Assembly (NCBI GenBank): GCA_030323885.1
Contig: CM059192.1
Span: 565,001-629,000 of the forward strand
Direction of reading: 5' to 3'
Source of the DNA: Branchipolynoe longqiensis
Lineage: Eukaryota; Annelida; Polychaeta; Phyllodocida; Polynoidae
Length of the DNA: 64,000 bases
This document shows positions 53,601 through 60,753 of the stretch, in pieces. A model generated the notes under the pieces. The model made no database searches, was not told the DNA's origin, and saw nothing but the letters and a program-made list of their open reading frames with translations. Numbering within the stretch: position 1 is the first letter of the stretch; every line of letters begins with the position of its first letter. The translations under genes and the position numbers were made by a program.

Positions 53601-56267
53601 TGTACCTGCAGATAAATGAGTAGGATCTGTAGTGTACCTGCAGATAAATGAGGGTAGGATCTGTAGTGTACCTGCAGATAAGAGGTAGGATCTGTAGTGA
53701 CCTGCAGATAACGAGGTTAGGATCTGTAGTGTACCTGCAGGATAAATCAGTCTAGAATCTGTAGTGTACCTGCAGGAGTTAATGATGACGAGTAGGTTAG
53801 GATCTGTAGTGTACCTGCAGATAAATGAGGGTAGGATCTGTAGTGTACCTGCAGATAAACGAGGTAGGATCTGTAGTGTACCTGCAGATAAACGAGGGTA
53901 GGATCTGTAGTGTACCTGCAGATAAACGAGGGTAGGATCTGTAGTGTACCTGCAGATAAACGAGGTTAGGATCTGTAGTGTACCTGCAGATAAACGAGGT
54001 TAGGATCTGTAGTGTACCTGCAGATAAACGAGGTTAGGATCTGTAGTGTACCTGCAGATAAACGAGGGTAGGATCTGTAGTGTACCTGCAGATAAATGAG
54101 GGTAGGATCTGTAGTGTACCTGCAGATAAATGAGGGTAGGATCTGTAGTGTACCTGCAGATAAATGAGGGTAGGATCTGTAGTGTACCTGCAGATAAATG
54201 AGGTGGATCTGTAGTGTACCTGCAGATAATGAGGTGGATCTGTAGTGTACCTGCAGATAAATGAGTGTAGGATCTGTAGTGTACCTGCAGATAAATGAGG
54301 GTAGGATCTGTAGTGTACCTGCAGATAAATGAGGGTAGGATCTGTAGTGTACCTGCAGATAAATGAGTGTAGGATCTGTAGTGTACCTGCAGATAAATGA
54401 GGGTAGGATCTGTAGTGTACCTGCAGATAAATGAGGGTAGGATCTGTAGTGTACCTGCAGATAAACGAGGGTAGGATCTGTAGTGTACCTGCAGATAAAC
54501 GAGGGTAGGATCTGTAGTGTACCTGCAGATAAACGAGGTTAGGATCTGTAGTGTACCTGCAGATAAATGAGTGTAGGATCTGTAGTGTACCTGCAGATAA
54601 ACGAGGTTAGGATCTGTAGTGTACCTGCAGATAAATGAGGTTAGGATCTGTAGTGTACCTGCAGATAAATGAGGGTAGGATCTGTAGTGTACCTGCAGAT
54701 AAATGAGGTTAGGATCTGTAGTGTACCTGCAGATAAACGAGGGTAGGATCTGTAGTGTACCTGCAGATAAACGAGGTTAGGATCTGTAGTGTACCTGCAG
54801 ATAAATGAGGGTAGGATCTGTAGTGTACCTGCAGATAAATGAGGGTAGGATCTGTAGTGTACCTGCAGATAAATGAGGTTAGGATCTGTAGTGTACCTGC
54901 AGATAAATGAGTGTAGGATCTGTAGTGTACCTGCAGATAAATGAGGGTAGGATCTGTAGTGTACCTGCAGATAAATGAGGGTAGGATCTGTAGTGTACCT
55001 GCAGATAAATGAGGGTAGGATCTGTAGTGTACCTGCAGATAAACGAGGGTAGGATCTGTAGTGTACCTGCAGATAAATAAAGCACTAAAACAAGTAGCAG
55101 TGCAGACTGACACTATAGGTACCAGCACAAATGTGATGTCTATGGAGGCATTCGACTGGGCCTCTATGCGAATATCAAAATATTTCCTTATAAATTCCCA
55201 TTCGACTGGGACCGGAAGTGGGTTACTATACGCATGATTCGGATGTGTGTTGTGGCTCCATCCGATGCATCTGTAAATCTTGCGGATAGAAAGGACCCAG
55301 TCGAATGCCCCCATTGCTCCTGATGCCCCAAGCCAAGACGTGGGGCATTGGAGTGAGATCATTTTACACATGGTCCGTATATTTGTGGGTACACCTGTGG
55401 GCGTTCTGTTTGAAATTCTGACAACCGGGGTGATCCGAATGGTCGGGACCATGATCGACTACGGCCCTGAGTTCCATCCTTGTGTTTAATAGACTGAATT
55501 GCAGTGATTTGGTTAAAGGTGCACTGTCTGGTGGTTTTAAGTTTCTGCAATTTAAAAATAAAAGAAGATAATTACATTAGGTTGCTTGTTATAATCTACT
55601 TTACTTTAGGTTGATGTAGCTTTTATTTTTAAGGATTAACTTTGGAGATAGTTGAAGTGATAAAATGCTAAATTAATTTAGGTTTGCGCAATGAAAAAGC
55701 TGAATATCATAGGCTTTAGCAGAGACTTAGTGTTCCGTCTATGCAGCAATAAATGTTTAATATGTGCACCAATAGCTAAGTTGGATCAAATCTCGATAAG
55801 TATTTTGGTTTTAAAAGTTGGTTGCGTTCCTCAGATTATGCAGCTTTAAATACATTAAGTTTTATGTGAGGTACGACTTTATGAGACTTAGCCTGTAAAT
55901 TTATTGTGGAAACCTAGTAGCCAACTTGAATCCCTGAGGGCCTAATTCATGCTCCAGCCTTCCCGCTCTCCCTCTCCCTTGCGCTCTCCCTCTACCTCCC
56001 GCTCTCCCTCCCACTCTCCCTCTCCCTCCCCCTCCTATGTATTAGTGTAGGGCTCATTCGCGACGCCTCAGTTTTAAAAGTACATCTATGAAATAATGGA
56101 AGTTGATTGTGAGCGGGATATACCGGTGCCATCTTCCAGCTGTCCGACCTGGGAAGCGAGTTGGATTCGAGTTCAGACGAGTCTGAGGATGGAACCCGGG
56201 ATGACAGCGATGCGTCTACTGAGGCATCCTGGGAGACGGAGGAAGACGATGAGCTGGAAGAGAAGGG
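32465..56267 (+). CDS. UBE2O: UBE2O, E2/E3 hybrid ubiquitin ligase: N-terminal 12 coding exons (partial, runs off right edge)
   Basis: UBE2O is a large E2 conjugating enzyme with built-in E3 activity. In other animals it ubiquitylates orphan ribosomal proteins and other basic clients in cytosol and nucleus. Exons: 32465-32680, 40632-40805, 41921-42021, 42642-42714, 44138-44296, 45642-45757, 46629-47253, 47874-47976, 49610-49718, 50808-50916, 52834-52959 and 56140-56267. All are GT-AG and phases join to 679 codons plus 2 nt. Diagnostic stretches matching the human protein: GDRVAVEIIYTF, ELYPIHHLDELEFFPGDFVV, MSVYDVKDHPDYKFRPGHVV and SWETE. These form the SH3-like conserved regions CR1/CR2 and the intervening basic NLS. 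Human UBE2O is 1292 aa; the coiled coil, UBC fold and catalytic Cys must lie beyond 64000. Confidence 0.95.
32973..33642. mobile_element. Inverted-repeat element, 'TAGGTATGTTG' family, copy 2 (UBE2O intron 1)
   Basis: Ends TAGGTATGTTGGAC / GTCAACATACCTA. It is closely related to 22599-23426 but has a single copy of the internal segment. Confidence 0.72.
34251..34258 (+). promoter_or_regulatory. TATA-like box of the cargo ORF
   Basis: TTATAAGG lies 120 bp before the ATG and is preceded by three copies of GAGCGACTCACCCCCC (from ~34058, ~34163 and ~34211), the last two within a ~47-bp direct repeat. The layout suggests a self-contained promoter. Confidence 0.4.
34378..35541 (+). CDS. Gag/nucleocapsid-like ORF (387 codons) in GC-rich cargo
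   Basis: The ATG at 34378 (CACCATGC) starts MPGRGKGKSRRSSKTSG. A low-complexity Pro/Ala/Ser domain (to ~residue 150) is followed by a helical-looking region (AVREILASAEAR..., KDEYSLALLSMVNHPSF, LLRDVLIHPWPTVRRYSE). The C-terminus carries a Cys/His cluster: PCSAWNRDPTSC..H then RHVCAYC..(x9)..H..C. This order resembles ORF1/Gag of DIRS-type or related retroelements, by pattern memory only. No reverse transcriptase or recombinase follows; the ~300 bp after the stop is Pro-rich sequence without a clear ORF. GC content and codon use differ sharply from neighbouring genes. Upstream open sequence lacks an ATG. Confidence 0.5.
   Translation: MPGRGKGKSRRSSKTSGLATPGPSSGSPGSPVPPTAPTSPAAPSGQPSSETALLIEAITCLTRRMDRDLDERGEARGAPRSPPPTPRREPACSLHHVPAPRAYAAAGSRPPPPPQATQPEGPHLQYQGYTRAHASSAPPPTYRQDPEDYSPASAADAVREILASAEARHTVRRRGIPADYLFPCDLVERGPGRKAVKLGEATKDEYSLALLSMVNHPSFPDHSLQGLHQHHLTLLRDVLIHPWPTVRRYSETIFSWIADGRLPQGWHDPVALNAVRLDSLTTPTTPATPAPRGDEGARGAHLPRQQVDTRTAYDRHAHGAPCSAWNRDPTSCDRAPLGEAHGEVGDRRRHVCAYCANVRRILTMHSEAACRTKQAREHQTPAASADF
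36165..37480 (+). pseudogene. LINE ORF2 C-terminal remnant split by a DNA element
   Basis: The segment 36165-36372 encodes ..QFFTLNKREGSRGHTLKLVK..HSFSNR, and 37276-37480 continues in an open frame as IINIWNSLPQNVIDAESINS..FKNRLEKAW. Together they are the typical C-terminal end of CR1/Jockey-type non-LTR ORF2 (RGH..K, FS.R, WN.LP..V). The two halves are separated by the 903-bp inverted-repeat element. Confidence 0.75.
36373..37275. mobile_element. Inverted-repeat DNA element inserted in LINE remnant, 903 bp
   Basis: Ends GGGCCCATATGTATGAGCC / GGCTCATACATATGGGCCC form a perfect 19-bp inverted pair, continued by a TTAACC/GGTTAGC arm. The interior holds three copies of a ~190-bp tandem unit ('ttacattcgtcgattcga', from 36541, 36730 and 36970). 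Confidence 0.75.
37911..38475 (-). mobile_element. SINE family A copy interrupted by MITE
   Basis: Tail and body at 37911-38013 resume at 38427-38475 after the 404-bp MULE-like MITE. Sequence beyond 38475 is not SINE, so the tRNA-like head is missing. Confidence 0.8.
38014..38417. mobile_element. Mutator-like MITE, 404 bp
   Basis: Ends TAGATAAAGTATTCACCC / GGTGAATCTGTTATCTA. Flanking 9-bp duplication gtaggcacc / gcaggcacc (one mismatch) within SINE sequence. The subterminal palindrome around 'gtactcgcagtac' is shared by the family. Inverse orientation to the copy at 38575. Confidence 0.8.
38575..38983. mobile_element. Mutator-like MITE, 409 bp
   Basis: The right end GGGTGAATCCTTTATCTA and a mutated left end TGAGTTAAAAGATTCACCC are flanked by a perfect 9-bp duplication GACTCCATA (38566-38574 and 38984-38992). 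The 9-bp target size is the hallmark of Mutator-like elements. Confidence 0.85.
39300..40622. repeat. ~95-bp minisatellite ending in the UBE2O exon 2 polypyrimidine tract
   Basis: About 14 units with 'taatgatatcgataattgtg' and 'acgcgtgcttgtgttgcttg'. The last unit breaks off 9 nt before the exon 2 acceptor AG, so array sequence forms part of the functional 3' splice site but the exon itself is not duplicated. Confidence 0.93.
40632..40805 (+). CDS. UBE2O: UBE2O exon 2 (residues 73-130)
   Basis: It encodes VKLVDRSLMPGDVVRRF (human LKLEDRSVVPRDVVRHM), part of the first SH3-like region. The acceptor is TTCCAG. Its polypyrimidine tract is the truncated last unit of a ~95-bp tandem array. The donor is AGG|GTACGT, phase 0. 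Intron 1 (32681-40631) is 8 kb. Confidence 0.95.
41029..41206 (+). mobile_element. SINE family B, best copy (UBE2O intron 2)
   Basis: 'gtagtggtctgcactgacct' lead, then a tRNA-like body ~41108-41180 with pairing GCCTAGG..CTAGGC acceptor arms and a perfect B-box GGTTCGATTCC. Tail 'cgcaatatttcctattttca'. Confidence 0.85.
41340..41898. repeat. Minisatellite before UBE2O exon 3
   Basis: Compound units of roughly 36-40 bp of the type 'ctgacccgctggttaatgtg' plus 'acactgtcacttta'. It stops ~22 nt before the exon 3 acceptor. Confidence 0.9.
41921..42021 (+). CDS. UBE2O: UBE2O exon 3 (residues 131-163 plus 2 nt)
   Basis: It encodes YWDSEPGDVTLDSWVGKIEH..EVTLRFPDNA, corresponding to the human 'YGDYIAYDCWLGKVYDLKNQIILKLSNGA' block. 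Acceptor TTTGACAG, donor AT|GTGAGT. Confidence 0.94.
42395..42592 (+). mobile_element. SINE family A, diverged body/tail
   Basis: 5'-truncated; 'ggataatgtgactg' and 'tcggtacctatcctgatg' equivalents are visible. Confidence 0.75.
42642..42714 (+). CDS. UBE2O: UBE2O exon 4 (residues 164-188)
   Basis: This short exon encodes CQVCDDEFINELFRFED and ends CGG|GTGAGT, phase 0. Acceptor TTCCAG. Exons 3 and 4 together are 174 nt, which confirms the join. Confidence 0.93.
42830..43655. repeat. ~137-bp tandem repeat in UBE2O intron 4
   Basis: Six units, the first diverged, marked by 'ggctgacaggtggcagcacg'. It begins ~115 bp after the exon 4 donor. Confidence 0.92.
43787..44104 (+). mobile_element. SINE family A, full-length copy
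   Basis: Head 'acacggtggctgaatcagta' with B-box-like 'gagttcaaatccc', body and tail 'taaaaccccaacaagcaaac'. Ends ~30 bp before the UBE2O exon 5 acceptor. Confidence 0.85.
44138..44296 (+). CDS. UBE2O: UBE2O exon 5 (residues 189-241)
   Basis: It encodes YYPGQQFRGELGDLESAKWI (human FYPGQVLIGPAKIFSSVQWL) and then VVITVDK. Acceptor CTGCCAG, donor AAG|GTGAGC, phase 0. The exon directly follows a SINE that ends about 30 bp upstream of the acceptor. Confidence 0.95.
44570..45641. other. UBE2O intron 5
   Basis: Contains 'atcagaatcaatcagcatcg' low-complexity sequence at ~44600-44650. Frames on both strands around 45085-45460 lack recognisable content. Confidence 0.5.
45642..45757 (+). CDS. UBE2O: UBE2O exon 6 (residues 242-279 plus 2 nt)
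   Basis: It encodes VEAKSIDVHWLCRGYA (human VQVVELKVTWITKSFC) and PPPRTLTAAHLSR, the latter completed across the junction. Acceptor CTCTGCAG, donor CG|GTAGCA. Confidence 0.94.
45758..46230. other. UBE2O intron 6, poly(G) tracts
   Basis: Two G tracts near 45880 and 45950, each preceded by 'aagtggggg' and ~70 bp apart, then a triple 'caggcggactccccac' repeat at ~46118-46152. Confidence 0.6.
46231..46376 (+). mobile_element. SINE family A, 5' head only
   Basis: The tRNA-like head ('aggcgggatggccaaatgag', 'ggtttcgaaccctggtcgag') is kept. It is truncated after 'ttatacttgtcgcttcct'. Confidence 0.8.
46629..47253 (+). CDS. UBE2O: UBE2O exon 7, large exon with NLS (residues 280-488)
   Basis: It opens LKKLDCFEACSVQLGDKAFY (human VKRLGCFDHAQRQLGERCLY). 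A poorly conserved acidic/Ser-rich linker follows (DNSEYEDEDDVVSDTGS), then a strongly basic segment (KKRKSKSKSPG, RKKKLRKTRKKQENKR) that fits the nuclear-localisation/substrate-recognition region of UBE2O. It ends AGDRVAVEIIYTFSIVEVMWQ, the start of the second SH3-like region. Donor CAG|GTAGGC, phase 0. Confidence 0.96.
47254..47873. other. UBE2O intron 7
   Basis: A G-run at 47291-47302 and a short SINE A tail remnant ('cctgatatgacctcagctat') at ~47322-47370. The rest is unique AT-rich sequence. Confidence 0.5.
47874..47976 (+). CDS. UBE2O: UBE2O exon 8 (residues 489-522 plus 1 nt)
   Basis: It encodes DSSVEKGIASTELYPIHHLD followed by FFPGDFVVRNT, the best-conserved UBE2O block seen here. 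Acceptor CGCTTCAG, donor ACAG|GTCAGT. Confidence 0.96.
48018..48400 (+). mobile_element. SINE family A interrupted by SINE family B
   Basis: The family A body starts at ~48018 ('ttgatacttgtcgccaccta'), stops near 48061 and resumes at ~48251 ('ggatagggcaaggactggtt'). Confidence 0.8.
48063..48250 (-). mobile_element. SINE family B inserted in SINE family A
   Basis: Minus-strand copy with a complete tRNA-like region (B-box on minus strand; GCCTAGGTGGTGTAATGG). The duplicated target is 'actag' (left 'cattactag', right 'acactag'). Confidence 0.82.
48500..49585. repeat. 22-bp minisatellite before UBE2O exon 9
   Basis: About 48 units of 'tgtggggtgtgatggtacaa' type. Strongly G-rich on the plus strand and C-rich on the minus. 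Frames of 280-374 codons on either strand are artefacts. Confidence 0.94.
49610..49718 (+). CDS. UBE2O: UBE2O exon 9 (residues 523-558 plus 2 nt)
   Basis: It encodes DIGTMGGSYGVVEGVDHLG and RTCQVRWMKPYQVG (human VYGVVQSGDHIGRTCMVKWFKL). The acceptor CTACTTCAG lies ~30 nt after the end of a 22-bp minisatellite. Donor ACAG|GTAGGC. Confidence 0.95.
49719..50807. other. UBE2O intron 9
   Basis: C-run at 49732-49742 and G-run at ~50630. Otherwise AT-rich sequence in which I see no repeat family or exon. Confidence 0.5.
50808..50916 (+). CDS. UBE2O: UBE2O exon 10 (residues 559-595)
   Basis: It encodes ESIYSEEMSVYDVKDHPDY and KFRPGHVVVRVGGYE (human DVSVYDIADHPDFRFRTTDIVIRIG). Acceptor TTTCAG|G completes Arg with exon 9; donor GAG|GTACGT, phase 0. 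Confidence 0.95.
51200..52645. repeat. 55-bp minisatellite in UBE2O intron 10
   Basis: About 26 units with 'accacctatcagtcccccac' and 'tgtattagtgtgctgtggtt'. Several units lack 2-3 bp. Confidence 0.94.
52834..52959 (+). CDS. UBE2O: UBE2O exon 11 (residues 596-637)
   Basis: It encodes EVHSEAAGQVSELTTYGRLF and IQWADNTKTFCYPQELYLIG (human VEVVWADNSKTIILPQHLYNIE). Acceptor CTGTGCAG, donor GAG|GTAGGC, phase 0. Confidence 0.95.
53145..55080. repeat. 34-bp minisatellite in UBE2O intron 11
   Basis: About 57 units of 'ggatctgtagtgtacctgca' followed by 'gataaatgagggta'. Each holds a CTGCAG and a GTAGG, so on the plus strand each mimics acceptor, ~9-nt exon and donor. The minus-strand 247-codon frame is an artefact. 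Confidence 0.94.
55100..55468. mobile_element. 'ATCGATTA' family element, copy 2, with nested MITE
   Basis: The reverse complement matches 1109-1300 (gtaccagcacaaatgtgatg; ..actacggccc end). It is interrupted by the MITE at 55144-55311. Confidence 0.6.
55144..55311. mobile_element. Nested MITE, 168 bp
   Basis: Ends GGAGGCATTCGACTGGGCC / GGACCCAGTCGAATGCCCCC are inverted, with possible AT flanks. A second inverted pair 'cccattcgactgggacc' is internal near 55196. Confidence 0.65.
55505..55860. mobile_element. 'GCATAGTCC'-related element, old copy
   Basis: It shares 'ttataatctactttacttta', 'gttgatgtagcttttatttt' and 'gcaataaatgtttaatatgt' words with 44370-44570 and 25830-25870. Ends in 'ttatgcagctttaaa'. 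Confidence 0.5.
56140..56267 (+). CDS. UBE2O: UBE2O exon 12, acidic segment (residues 638-679 plus 2 nt)
   Basis: It encodes LSDLGSELDSSSDESEDG followed by ASWETEEDDELEEKG. It matches the acidic '..SDSWETDNG..' region downstream of the WADN block in human UBE2O. Acceptor CTTCCAG, donor GG|GTGAGA. The next exon is not found before 64000, so the following intron exceeds 7.7 kb. Confidence 0.88.
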
Positions 56268-56518
56268 GTGAGAAAGAAATGCGAAGGACATGACACTGCA
56301 CCTCTTCAGCATCATATTGTGCTTTCACTTCAATGCTTGTCATTTTTTTAAAAACACTGAAATCAAAGCTTATGCCCTATATTTTTTAATGTTTAAGGAA
56401 GCTAAATAAACTGATAATTCATTATCATTTTTGTATACTTATTTTGGTGCCTAGTCGTTAAAGCGATGAGGATATCCTGATTGCGGTATTTTTCTGTTCA
56501 GTACTTGAAGTGCCACTA

Positions 56519-56993
56519 CAGTATAACTCCGTTAAACCAAACTTGAAGGGACCCTAGAAATTTGTTTGGATTAACCGATCATTGGTTTAACCGAGCTTTG
56601 ACTTGGCTTTGGGAAAAACGGGGGTGCATTATGAATGTGCAATGTATGTGGACACTATGATTATTGTTTTTTATGTATATACAGTTTAACCCCATTAAAC
56701 CAACCTCGGTTAAATCAACTGATCGGTTAATCCAAACTTTTTTCGGCGACCTGGCAAAATACTACCATTTATCATATAAAAAAAGTCTCAGATGACCTTA
56801 AAACAACATGAAAGTTTGGTTTAACTGTACCAGAAGTGGCCTGGGCCGACAATTTTGTTTGGATTAACCGATACTTTGGTTTAACCAACTTTTTTTATAT
56901 AATAAATGGTAGTATTTTGCCGGGTGGCCGAAAAAAAGTTTGGATTAACCGATCGTTTGGTTTAACCGAGCTTGGTTTAACGGGGTTGTACTG
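56519..56993. mobile_element. Composite pogo-like element with nested copy
   Basis: The outer left end CAGTATAACTCCGTTAAACC (after TA) is followed at 56682 by a second left end CAGTTTAACCCCATTAAACC, also after TA. There is one right end CGGGGTTGTACTG at 56993 followed by TA. The inner element 56682-56993 is 312 bp and complete. Confidence 0.75.
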
Positions 56994-57379
56994 TATATGC
57001 TAACTTACTGTAATTGGTGGCTACAATCGAATTGGGAGGTTTTTAATTTTGTTTAAAGTATGTACAGATAATTTTGCCATAATTACGACTTACGTTGTGG
57101 ATAATTCACTGTTAGAAGATGCTGCCATGCCCCTGCGACCAGTCTCTGTGACACCGCTACGTGGCTGAGTATCGTCTTATATTAGACCGCCTGACAAATG
57201 GCCCAAACACTGATCAGTCGCTGACTGCATCTGTCAACGATATCATGTCGATCTGCCTCTGATCACACCAGTTGCACACCCGCCCCTTTGGTTAAGATTC
57301 ATTAGACTGGTTTGAAAAAAGTGAACCATCCATATAGCAATGAGGTTTGACAGGGTGCTTGAAGATCAATGCTGCATCT

Positions 57380-59700
57380 GGAACAATGTAAAGATACTAA
57401 TTCCAAACAACAAAAATAAAGACTCGATTACCTTATACAACAATTGAATTCAGCAACAGTGATATGGCAAATATAATGAACAAACATTTTTCTACCATAG
57501 GAAATAAACTATCCAAAAAATTTAACTCTAACTGGGCCACAAAAGCACGACAAAAGCACCATGACTAAATGTAGTCATAGGGGACTGCGAAACCACAATA
57601 ATAGAAATAAGCGATCTCATAAAAACAATTGATTGCAAAAAGCCCTCAGGCATTGAAAATACCTCGCGTATAGCACTGTAGGATGCATTCAGATGCATCC
57701 CAGAGGTCTTATGTAACCTATTCGTCATTCAGACTGCCTGGGAAGCTAATGGAGAAAGTAGTGTATAGACATATTATGGACCACCTGATCGAGCACAAAA
57801 TAGTAAACAGTAAGCAAGGCGGATTCAGAAAAAAACCACTCGACAATTAAAACAATTGCCAATAAACCATATCTCTAACAGTATCAATTAAAAAAAGCTA
57901 GTGGGTGCAGCATTCATAGACTTCAGCAAAGCCTTTGACACAATGGACCACACTATCCTAATTAGCAAACTATCCCAAATGGGAATAACGGGAGTAACTG
58001 GAAAATGGTTAGCAAGCTATGTAAAAAATCGAAAGCAATGCATCACAGTAAATGGAGCCATATCAAACGAGGAAAGAATAAGCTGTAGGGTGCCACAAGG
58101 GTCAGTTCTGCGACCACTTCTTTTCCTGATATATATAAATGATCTAAACAACCGGCTAGACATTGAAAACATCCAACTATATGCAGATGATACTGTGGTG
58201 TATACCGCAGGCGAATCATCCGAAGAAATAGAAACAAAACTAAATTAAACACTAATGAAACTAACAGAGTGGTGCCATCTAAATATCATCATCATCATCA
58301 TGCTGTCGGTCGCAATGCGACAAAGACTGCTTTCATGAAAGCTGCCTGCAAAAGTGTTGAAGTGCTGCTGGCTTTTGCAAGTTACCAGCGGCACTCTCTC
58401 GGGGAGCAAATAGAGGTCTCACACCGGCAAGAATATGTCCAGACAGGCGCAAAACTATTTGTCCCTGCAGTGGCTGGTTGGGAGATGTTGGGAGTTCCAT
58501 ACATCAACCGCCCTTGATGGTGCCACAGTGACATGGTTTTCTGTTCAGGGTTTGCTCCCTTAGCCTTCGGTTCTGTCAAGAACCTGTACCACAAGGCAGT
58601 GGTTTACAACTCTGCAGGGCAGGGGCGTCAAACTCGCTGAGGTATTGCAATACCTGCATACCTGCATACATAAGGGAATTATTATCATTGTTATACTCCG
58701 TAAGAGCCAACACTGTACCGGTGGCGCCACCTACGGCCTCCTCCGGATGTAGACCAGTGTCACTCGCACCATATATATAAAATCAAATAATTCCCTCCCA
58801 CGCTTTTATACTCGCATACACTATACATTACATATATATCAAAGACTACCCATACCACCCCCTCCCCTCACTGCTACCACCCCACGCCCTCTGTGGCCCG
58901 AACCATCATGATCAACCATTACTACAGCCCAGCCATACATTCCAAGGATGTAAAAGTCCAACAACCATCTAAATAAGATAACTATAAATAGCAATAAATC
59001 GAAGATGGTACTATTTGGTACCAGATTAACCAGTAACAATAAAATAAAGTGTCTCCTGGGAACCAGCGAACTAGAACAGGTAGCCAGCTACCAATATCTG
59101 GGAGTGGACCTCGACACGCACCTAAATTATTACCTTTGCATAACAAACACTATGAAAAAAGCAAAGCACAAAATATGGCTACTGGCAAAAGTGAGATACT
59201 ACTTGACTGAGAACATGGCAATTAAAATATATAAAGGCATGCTCCTCCCCTACTTTGACTACGGTGATGTAGTATACATGGGAGGAAATACCAAACTACT
59301 AAACAAGCTACATGTACTGCAAAATAAAGCCCTTAAAATATGTCTCCAAGTACACAAAAGATATCCTACAATAGAACTACACAAAAAATGCAATGCAACA
59401 CTATTAACAAGTAGAAGGGAAATGCACCTGAAAATACTAGCATGCCACTACACCACAAAATCAGGTTACACAGTAACCCACCGCAGGGACACTAGGCACA
59501 TGGCGGCCCCAATACTACTGACGGAAATGAGAGAAGAAATCTATGAGAGAAGTGTACTGGCCATGGCAGCACATGCCTGGAATAAACTAAACACAAAACA
59601 GCGGGCAATCCGTAACCTTGACCACTACACAAAAATTCCTAAAGAAAACTACTTACTGATACAGCAAAATCACTCCTGCCCCTGAGCGCAGTCGCTGCTT
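57380..59700 (+). pseudogene. Broken non-LTR retrotransposon (CR1/Jockey-like reverse transcriptase)
   Basis: Fragments in order: MANIMNKHFSTIGNKLSKKF (~57465), KPSGIENTSRIAL (~57640), LMEKVVYRHIMDHL (~57750), the RT core 57901-58248 (FIDFSKAFDTMDH, VPQGSV, YADDTVVY catalytic box) and the C-terminal frame 59005-59685 (ASYQYLGVDLD, LLPYFDYGDVVY, AHAWNKLN). There are frameshifts before 57901, an in-frame stop at 58246 and a 679-bp insertion at 58286. It lies in sense orientation in the UBE2O intron. Identity of the clade is by motif style only. Confidence 0.88.
58286..58964. mobile_element. 679-bp insertion in the LINE, flanked by 11-bp duplication
   Basis: CCATCTAAATA occurs at 58275-58285 and 58965-58975, and the LINE reading frame resumes correctly after removing the insert. 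The left 384 bp is repeat X (reverse of 30021-30428), beginning with (TCA)n. The right ~295 bp is otherwise unknown and ends 'ccaaggatgtaaaagtccaacaa', which resembles the 3' tail of SINE family A. Confidence 0.8.
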
Positions 59701-60498
59701 GTTGTGTACTGGCACAAAAAGCAAAAGACAGGCCAGAGAAAATGGCAGGTATTAAAACTAAGACAATTAGCCCAACTAAGTACAAAGGAAATCAGGAAAG
59801 CTATCACCGCATGGCGCAGTCCAACTGGGTATGTGTAATGGCACAAACCAACACAGAAATGGACAGGCCACGGTCATGCATCTGATCCACCCTGAAATAC
59901 AAAATGGCTAAGCAAACAACGCAACCATCCTACCTGGTCGCAGTCCTGAAGGGTCCGAGTGTGTTCTGGACAGGGCTTGGGTGAAAGGTGGCTAAGGACA
60001 GGGCTTGGGTGAAAGGATGCTGTAACAAATCAAAGTGAGACGGGATCCTCTCCCACAAGCCTGCATGATACCCAACTAGATGTAGGTAGTAGGCTAAGGT
60101 ATCATACTCAGACAAGACAAAACTCTGGAAATATTTAAAAAAAGCTAACATAGGCTACTAACACCCAAAATCGCAAAAGGCTGGCCTGAGCAGAAACAGG
60201 TAAACATTCCTGGGCGAGGGACGAGACAAAGACAGCACCACAGCTGTCCAGCATTGAAAACAAGCACCCTCATGGGAGCTTATACGTTATGGGCAGAGTA
60301 AATACCTTGTCAGTAAAAAATATATATATATAAAATTAGCTAGCCACCACTCCTTAGACGGCTGGGGCCAACTATCTCTACCAATGCCTGTCTCCAGATC
60401 TCCGTAATTCTCTGCCAGTCACACCATCACCACCTACAAAGCCAAGTTGAGGTCCTGACTAGCACTCATTAAGGAACAACGTGGTGGATGGAGAACAT
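59701..60498. other. UBE2O intron 12, downstream of the LINE
   Basis: 59701-59880 is probably LINE 3' untranslated or decayed coding sequence. The remainder holds a short duplication ('cagggcttgggtgaaagg' at 59971 and 60000) and a TA-rich run near 60330. Confidence 0.4.
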
Positions 60499-60753
60499 GG
60501 CCGCGTTCAGGGTATGCCTCACAGTCGACTCTGAGACGGCTCCACGGCATGTTTTTTTGCCAATTTGCATTCAGTGTGCACCTCAGAGTTGACTCTGAGA
60601 TGTCATGCTTTTTGAGTGGGAGGCGAAAATGCCTCAAAAATGGGCGTGTATGTCAGGCAATCAGAGCTGTTCTTTCAATTGCAAATGGCTGCAGGAAGTG
60701 CAGAGCAATCGAGCCATTTGGAAGGCCTCCGAGGCATACAGTTGAACGCGGCC
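60499..60753. mobile_element. 'GGCCGCGTTCAGGG' MITE, 255 bp
   Basis: Ends GGCCGCGTTCAGGGTATGCC / GGCATACAGTTGAACGCGGCC are inverted; same family as 1861-2152. No clear target duplication. Confidence 0.65.

Noticed and set aside
54709..55452. 247-codon minus-strand frame joining unique sequence to repeats
   Set aside because: The N-terminal part is MITE sequence (55100-55468) and the rest is the 34-bp array; no protein similarity.
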